Positions 59,422 to 64,000 of a stretch of 64,000 nt of DNA are shown piece by piece. Positions within the stretch are counted from its first letter, which is position 1; each line of letters opens with the position of its first letter. The stretch lies in contig OU015669.1 of assembly GCA_907165275.2 (NCBI GenBank), positions 9,198,501-9,262,500 on the forward strand. Direction: 5' to 3'. Below the pieces are notes generated by a model. The model saw only the letters and a list, made by a program, of their open reading frames with translations. It searched no databases and was not told the origin of the DNA. The translations under genes and the position numbers were made by a program. The DNA is from Zygaena filipendulae. Taxonomy: Eukaryota; Arthropoda; Insecta; Lepidoptera; Zygaenidae.

Positions 59422-59516
59422 TGGTCATGCACAGAGACAAGGAAGACCTCCACGGACATCGAAGGGAGCACTCTGCCTATGACCACACAATGCCGGATGG
59501 CGAGATGTTCCTACAG
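59422..59516 (+). CDS. ss: spineless/AHR ortholog, linker exon between bHLH and PAS-A
   Basis: This exon follows the bHLH exon after a 30.8-kb intron. Its first two bases complete the split valine codon, giving VVMHRDKED..., and it ends ...GEMFLQ on a codon boundary. VVMH(K/R)DKE and the closing E-M-F-L-Q match the spineless link into PAS-A; vertebrate AHR has a comparable E-F-L-L-Q at the same place. The acceptor (TTTTGTTGCAG) and donor (CAG|GTCAGT) are canonical. The middle is rich in His, Arg, Asp and Glu, as expected of a variable linker. The segment is short for the family because this linker varies in length among insects. Phase, reading frame and family match agree. Confidence 0.94.
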
Positions 59517-59550
59517 GTCAGTATGGGACCGATGTCTTCCTATTTCATAT

Positions 59551-59835
59551 CTATACTAATATTTTAAAGAGCAAAAGTTTGTGAGTTTGAGACGTTGTAA
59601 GGGGTAATCTCTGGATCTACTGAACCGATTTTGAAAACTCTTTTAGTACAGTGATCCTGAGTGTCATAGGGTACTTTTTATTCCGGAACTCCCGCGGGAA
59701 CTCTGAACTTCCCTCTTGTAAAATCTCTGGATCTACTGAACCGATTTTAAAACTCTTTCACTTATAAGAAGCTACATTGATCCTGAATGATAGAGGGTAC
59801 TTTTTGTTCCGGAATTAACCACAGGTCAGCTAGTT
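59551..59835 (+). repeat. R1-like repeat with an internal duplication
   Basis: CTCTGGATCTACTGAACCGA occurs at about 59620 and 59724, and GGGTACTTTTT follows each time. It ends CACAGGTCAGCTAGTTTT. It sits 35 bp inside the short intron. Confidence 0.78.
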
Positions 59836-60404
59836 TTACAATATATTAAACAATAATGGCATTTACCCGCGTTTTTTGAGAGTTTCCGCGGCAACTCCAT
59901 GAAATCAGTTCTAAGCAGACGTCTCCTATATACCTGCCTTTCAGCTTCGTCGTTGAGTAGTTTTCAAGATTTTCTATTCAGTTAGTGAGTCAGTGACCTT
60001 TCGTTTTAAATGTGTCAACTGCCACTAAAACTTTGCTTTATCATAGTTAAGGGAAACATTTCCTATATCACAATATATTATTTAGTATAAAACCTGAAAG
60101 AAAAGTCTGAGGTGGTGCTATCTCTTGACAACTTTTATACCTACCTAGTTTATTGGGTGAAGTCGAACTCGAAAGTCGAAACCGTTTGTTGCGAACGTAA
60201 CGACTTCTTTATGTGTCTTTATTTATTTTCTTTTATTATCCTTTTTTATTATTTCCCGTCATTTATTATTCTATAACGGTAGGCAAATTTACATAGACTT
60301 TATGAGTTATGCAAAATGTCTATTTTGCTTTTATTTCTGATCTGAGTCAAAGACATAAACCGTTTTACTTCAATTTGCTTTCTGATTATTATTTATACGT
60401 ACTT

Positions 60405-60577
60405 ACTAGCTTTCCGCGTTCATTTCGGAGTTCCCGCTGGAATTCCTGCATAAAAAATATGCCATGTATTATGTATCTAATGTACCTACCTCTGAAAGCG
60501 TGTACATATAGGTATTATACAAAATTTCAAGATCGGTCGGTTTCAAACAATCACTTATTATAATTATTTAAGGATTT
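60405..60577 (-). repeat. R1 copy just before the PAS-A exon
   Basis: From ACTAGCTTTCCGCGTTCA to TATTTAAGGATTTC. It ends about 38 bp upstream of the acceptor. Confidence 0.75.
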
Positions 60578-60614
60578 CATTCAGTAATAAAAATCACCAC
60601 TTTTTTAATTGCAG

Positions 60615-60704
60615 GCACTCAATGGCTTCCTCATGATCCTGACCTGTGAAGGCGAAGTCTTCTTCGCCACCCATAGTATAGAAAGTTATTTAGGCTTTCA
60701 TCAG
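60615..60704 (+). CDS. ss: spineless/AHR ortholog, first PAS-A exon
   Basis: Thirty codons, in phase 0 at both ends, encode the start of PAS-A: ALNGFLMILTCEGEVFFATH followed by SIESYLGFHQ. In AHR/spineless this segment opens the PAS-A fold used for dimerisation with ARNT/Tango. The motifs ALNGF, EGEVFFATHSIE and YLGFHQ are typical of the insect protein. The acceptor is TTGCAG at 60609-60614 and the donor is CAG|GTAAGA. The exon would be followed in the family by a segment beginning near SDIIHQ, which I did not find up to 64000, so the next intron is at least 3.3 kb. Translation continues open past the donor to 60893, but that part has no PAS character and runs into a MITE. Confidence 0.95.
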
Positions 60705-60873
60705 GTAAGAAATATTCCTAACATACCGACTAACAATCATAAAGTACTAATGCAAGAATGGAAGTTTTTTTTCACATATTCATATCAGATCAGTAGTGAT
60801 CTGTTGAATATATTTTCTTCTTTTACACAGCCTCCTTTTAAGAGCTCCCGAAGACAACACCGAACTTTATATT

Positions 60874-61111
60874 TGGACGCAGATAAGCAATAACATGTTA
60901 ACCCACAAAATTAAATTATTGCTACAGAACGATTTATTGAGAGTTATAGAACGTTTTTTAATTATATATTTACCTTATTACATAGTATAAATATGTAACA
61001 ATATGTTGGACATAAAAAAATGTTGACACAAAATGGCGCTATAATTAGAAAACACGATTTACTCAAAATTTCTCCAATGTGGGTTAACACACTATTGCTT
61101 ATCTATGTCCA
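60874..61111 (-). mobile_element. MITE of the AGATAAGCAATA family, copy D
   Basis: Ends are TGGACGCAGATAAGCAATA and TATTGCTTATCTATGTCCA. It begins 170 bp after the PAS-A exon donor. Confidence 0.87.
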
Positions 61112-61851
61112 TTTGTGAAACCGCTGTGCTGAAATTGTAGATATTAAAGCTTGGTTTTCGGACTTTTTATCCAAATTCCAAACTCCCTCAGTGCTCTGAA
61201 ACTGAATTTTTACAGCACAAATATTTTTTTTCCTTCCCCTAAATAAGTAATAGGTTATGTCCACATAATTTATTGTCCCAAGGTAAATAAAAAACTGCCT
61301 GCGATAAGCAGTAGGTATTTATTTAGGTAGGTTACTATACATACATATGTAGCGGCCGGCTGTTATGATTACATTAGAAATGTAATTTCACTAGTGGATT
61401 TTCGAGTTAATAAACAAAGAAAAAGTTAATTTTCATTGAAATTTTTTTTTTCACAACTTAAAGCTATTAAGCATTCAAATGAAGCCAATTAAATAAATTT
61501 TGTACCTACTTATATATTTTACTTTGATGCAAAAACAAAAATTATATTTTACGTGTTTTTTTTTAAACTTTCAGTACATTTCACAATAAATAATAATAAT
61601 AAAATTAATATAAAATAATATAACGATAAAATGTTTGGACAATAACACACGGCGACACCTGGTTCAAAAAGCAAAGATTGTACTGTGTGTATTAGATAAC
61701 AGTTTTGTTTTTGGTGTAAATAAATTCAAGTAAGTAGGTATCAACTTTATAATTGACACTAAATCCCAGGCTCGGGGTAAACGCAAATGTCCATCATTCA
61801 CAATTATGTTTAGCCCACGAACCTGCGTAATTTTTTGTACTTATAGTGGTT

Positions 61852-62153
61852 GGGTTTACTAATCACTGAACTCAGTGAGTTTTTGTCACTCACTAAACAT
61901 CCTATTATCTGTGGGTATAGTGATTACTGAACTCAGTGAGTTTTTGTCACTCACTAAACATCCTGTTATCTGTGGGTTTACTGATCACTGAACTCAGTGA
62001 GTTTTTGTCATTCACTAAACATCCTATTATCTGTGGGTATAGTGATCACTGAACTCAGTGAGTTTTTGTCACTCACTAAACAATCCTATTATCTGTGGGT
62101 TTTCTGATCACTGAACTCAGTGAGTTTTTGTCACTCACTAAACATCCTATGTA
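61852..62153. repeat. 61-bp minisatellite, five copies
   Basis: Units start GGGTTTACTAATCACTGAAC (or GGGTATAGTGAT...) at 61852, 61913, 61974, 62035 and 62097; the fourth has one extra A. Each unit contains AGTGAGT TTTTGTC ACTCACT, a perfect 7-bp stem. Copies differ at only a few positions, so the array is recent. Confidence 0.95.
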
Positions 62154-63782
62154 TTTAACCCCAGCAAGATAACCTTCGTCGTATCCACGTAATCGATCTG
62201 TCATGTTAATCTGATTGCTCGAAAATAATGCAGAGTTTATGAAATTAGATTCCTCAATTTTTTTAACATTCATCAACTACAGCTAGGTATTACTTCCAAA
62301 TTACTTCTATTCTGTTTGTAGGAAAAAATAACAAGTAACGGCACTGTCATCGGTCCTTGATAAGTGTGCAAAGTTTCGAATTAATCCGACGTTTGTAAGG
62401 GTGTGAATATCACGTTCAAAGATTCCGTTCCATAGATACATGGATACATAGATACAGGTGAAGCTAATAAAATTGTTCTAAAAATGTTTAAGATCAATAC
62501 CGCAGATATTCTTTAAAAAAGAACAACAAGGTTCCGCTAGCAAAACACATAGGTATACATATACCAAACGGCACAACCTCGGCTCCGGAGCCACAAATAT
62601 CAAAAAGAAATCACACTAGTTAATAAATGCCCTTCGAATTACAGCTAATAAAGTTCACAATGAAATATTACTGTCAAAATGTAAAAAGCCCCAATTTCTG
62701 TATTTATACGAGCCGCGCACCGCGAGCCGAAAGTCCACCCCCCGACTATAAAACTTTCAGTGTACCACCAACAGTCGTATAAATTTTATTCCCTCAACCC
62801 TCCGACTGCCGGCCTTTGTTTTGTTTAGACTCGACATTGGGCGAGTAATTCGGTTACCTGAGTAACATTCGATTGGCAAAGATTAAAAATTTAGAAATTG
62901 GACCCACAATGTTGGATTGTTACGAACAGAGTGTGTACGGTCGCCAAAGTGATTGTACGCTTTTGTTATTGATAAAACTTTTTGTCTATTGGTGAAAAAA
63001 GTAACGTCTTGTGTTTACCATTTTTTCGAAGATCGATCTTATAAATTAAAAAAAACGGGTGTGAGTATCAGTAAGTAGATACACGTCCCTACAAGAAGCG
63101 AAACTTATTTAAAAAAAAAAACACGAAACTTTTTAGAGTAACGAGAATTAGAGATTATAGAGAATTTTTATTTCGCATTCAAGCTGATAACCCTTTGCCT
63201 TACATTTAAGTAAGACTGCCTAATGACTTGTATCTTTATTAAAACTAAACTACCATCGCCACAGAAGCTTAGTTCCAACTTTTGATAAAAAATATTTTGA
63301 TTTTTAGAAAAACTATAAGTAGGTACCTATTTACAAAAAAAGAAAATAAAAATATCTTTTTTGTTTTACCCTATTACCTCTATAGAGTAAATACCAATGT
63401 CATTAGGTAACCCAATAGTGGACACACTATACCTATCGACGTACAGAAGTTTCTCTTAGTCTATGGCCAAATAGTGCGCTCACCGCAACTCACATGAGTA
63501 GAGTAGCGATTAAAATAAATCGATTCTGAAAATCATTAAATCGCTCGCGGTACGCACTCGCTACTTCCTGACATCGGTCGGGGCGCGCCACGTGCCAGCG
63601 TCGGGGGGGTTAAAACTTAATGATTTGAATTCTCGATAAATATAATACCTATACTTACTTACATTTATTTCAGAAAACGAAAAATTTGATTTTTACTACC
63701 ATAATTGTGTATCTGTAAAAAAGAAATTCATCTAGGTACCAATTTTTTTTTTTCTGAATCGATTAGAACGACTTTCAAATAA

Positions 63783-63850
63783 GTCGAGCCCCACGGTTTC
63801 CCGCGTGTTCATTTTGGAGGTTTCGTAGGAATTCCGTTGTAAATCTTATC
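63783..63850 (-). repeat. R1 fragment
   Basis: TCGAGCCCCACGGTTTCCCG to GGAATTCCGTTGTAAATC; abuts the terminal palindrome. Confidence 0.65.
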
Positions 63851-63859
63851 TCACTCAGG

Positions 63860-63994
63860 GGGGCTAAGATGCGCAACACGATAAAATTTTATCGAGCCAT
63901 TTTATCGATTCTCGTCGACATATTATATGGTTTTGTCGACGAGAGTCGATAAAATGGCTCGATATAATTTTATCGTGTTGCGCATCTTAGCCCC
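63860..63994. mobile_element. Snap-back palindrome with 61-bp arms
   Basis: Arms 63860-63920 and 63934-63994 match at 59 of 61 positions by my count, around a 13-bp A+T-rich loop. Arms start GGGGCTAAGATGCGCAACAC and end TCTCGTCGACA. It may be a very short foldback MITE. The window ends 6 bases later. Confidence 0.85.
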
Positions 63995-64000
63995 GCAAGA

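Larger units (their letters stand above)
59517..60614 (+). other. ss: Short ss intron between linker and PAS-A exons
   Basis: This 1,098-bp intron is phase 0 on both sides. It contains a doubled + oriented R1-like repeat, a small fragment near 59855-59910 and a - oriented R1 copy about 40 bp before the acceptor. The rest (about 59990-60400) is A+T-rich with no visible feature. Confidence 0.9.
60705..64000 (+). other. ss: Start of the next ss intron
   Basis: It begins with GTAAGA and runs off the window. It contains a MITE, a 61-bp minisatellite, two G+C-richer unique blocks (about 62690-62890 and 63470-63610), an R1 fragment and a terminal palindrome. No PAS-domain exon was recognised. Confidence 0.75.

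Noticed and set aside
60705..60893. Open reading frame continuing past the PAS-A exon
   Set aside because: A strong GTAAGA donor is present, the extension has no PAS character and it runs into a MITE.
61852..62153. CRISPR-like array
   Set aside because: Units are directly tandem without unique spacers; this is a eukaryotic minisatellite.

Overview
The window looks like lepidopteran nuclear DNA. It is strongly A+T-rich, full of short dispersed repeats, and rich in the TAGGTA/TACCTA-type short motifs common in moth and butterfly genomes. Only three short coding exons stand out, all on the + strand and all from one gene: the bHLH-PAS transcription factor spineless (ss), the insect ortholog of the vertebrate aryl hydrocarbon receptor (AHR). 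They are a 191-bp bHLH exon (28413-28603), a 95-bp linker exon (59422-59516) and a 90-bp exon that opens PAS-A (60615-60704). Together they cover 376 bp. Splice sites are canonical and the reading frame is continuous across both internal junctions. The N-terminal exon and the rest of PAS-A, PAS-B and the C-terminus are not visible.

Layout. 1-28412 is 5' intron or flank: repeats, a decayed pogo-type transposase (16001-16495) and a few unique stretches with clustered transcription-factor-like motifs. 28604-59421 is a 30.8-kb intron that separates DNA binding from the PAS domain. It holds dozens of repeat copies, SINE and LINE tails, the 5' end of an LTR retroelement with a small membrane-protein ORF (46311-47366), a long foldback palindrome (48908-49332) and several unique, motif-rich blocks that could be enhancers. 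59517-60614 is a 1.1-kb repeat-filled intron. 60705-64000 is the start of the next intron, with a MITE, a five-copy 61-bp minisatellite and a snap-back palindrome at the window's end.

Most of the sequence is mobile-element debris. The commonest family, called R1 here, is about 200 bp and runs from 'AATATTATAAA...' to '...CCGCGGGG(C/A)ACAGCTAGT'; that reading direction is called + below. A related family R2 begins 'ATGCTTTGTCCTGA'. I also define four MITE-like families from multiple copies and matching inverted ends: GGAC-AGATAAGCAATA (4 copies), a TGACGTCA-carrying family (6), a CAACGTG-ended family (2) and an AACGGCCGCACTCAGAG family (2). Family names from databases are not claimed.

How it may work together: spineless is a developmental regulator (antenna, leg and other fates in Drosophila), so its large introns are expected to carry enhancers. 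Candidates here are a cluster of seven TGACA cores (12121-12196), a homeodomain- and Runx-motif block (about 42400-42670), and a cluster of RCGTG bHLH-PAS cores (475-628). These are motif readings only, not demonstrated enhancers. I saw no convincing second host gene, tRNA gene or CRISPR array.
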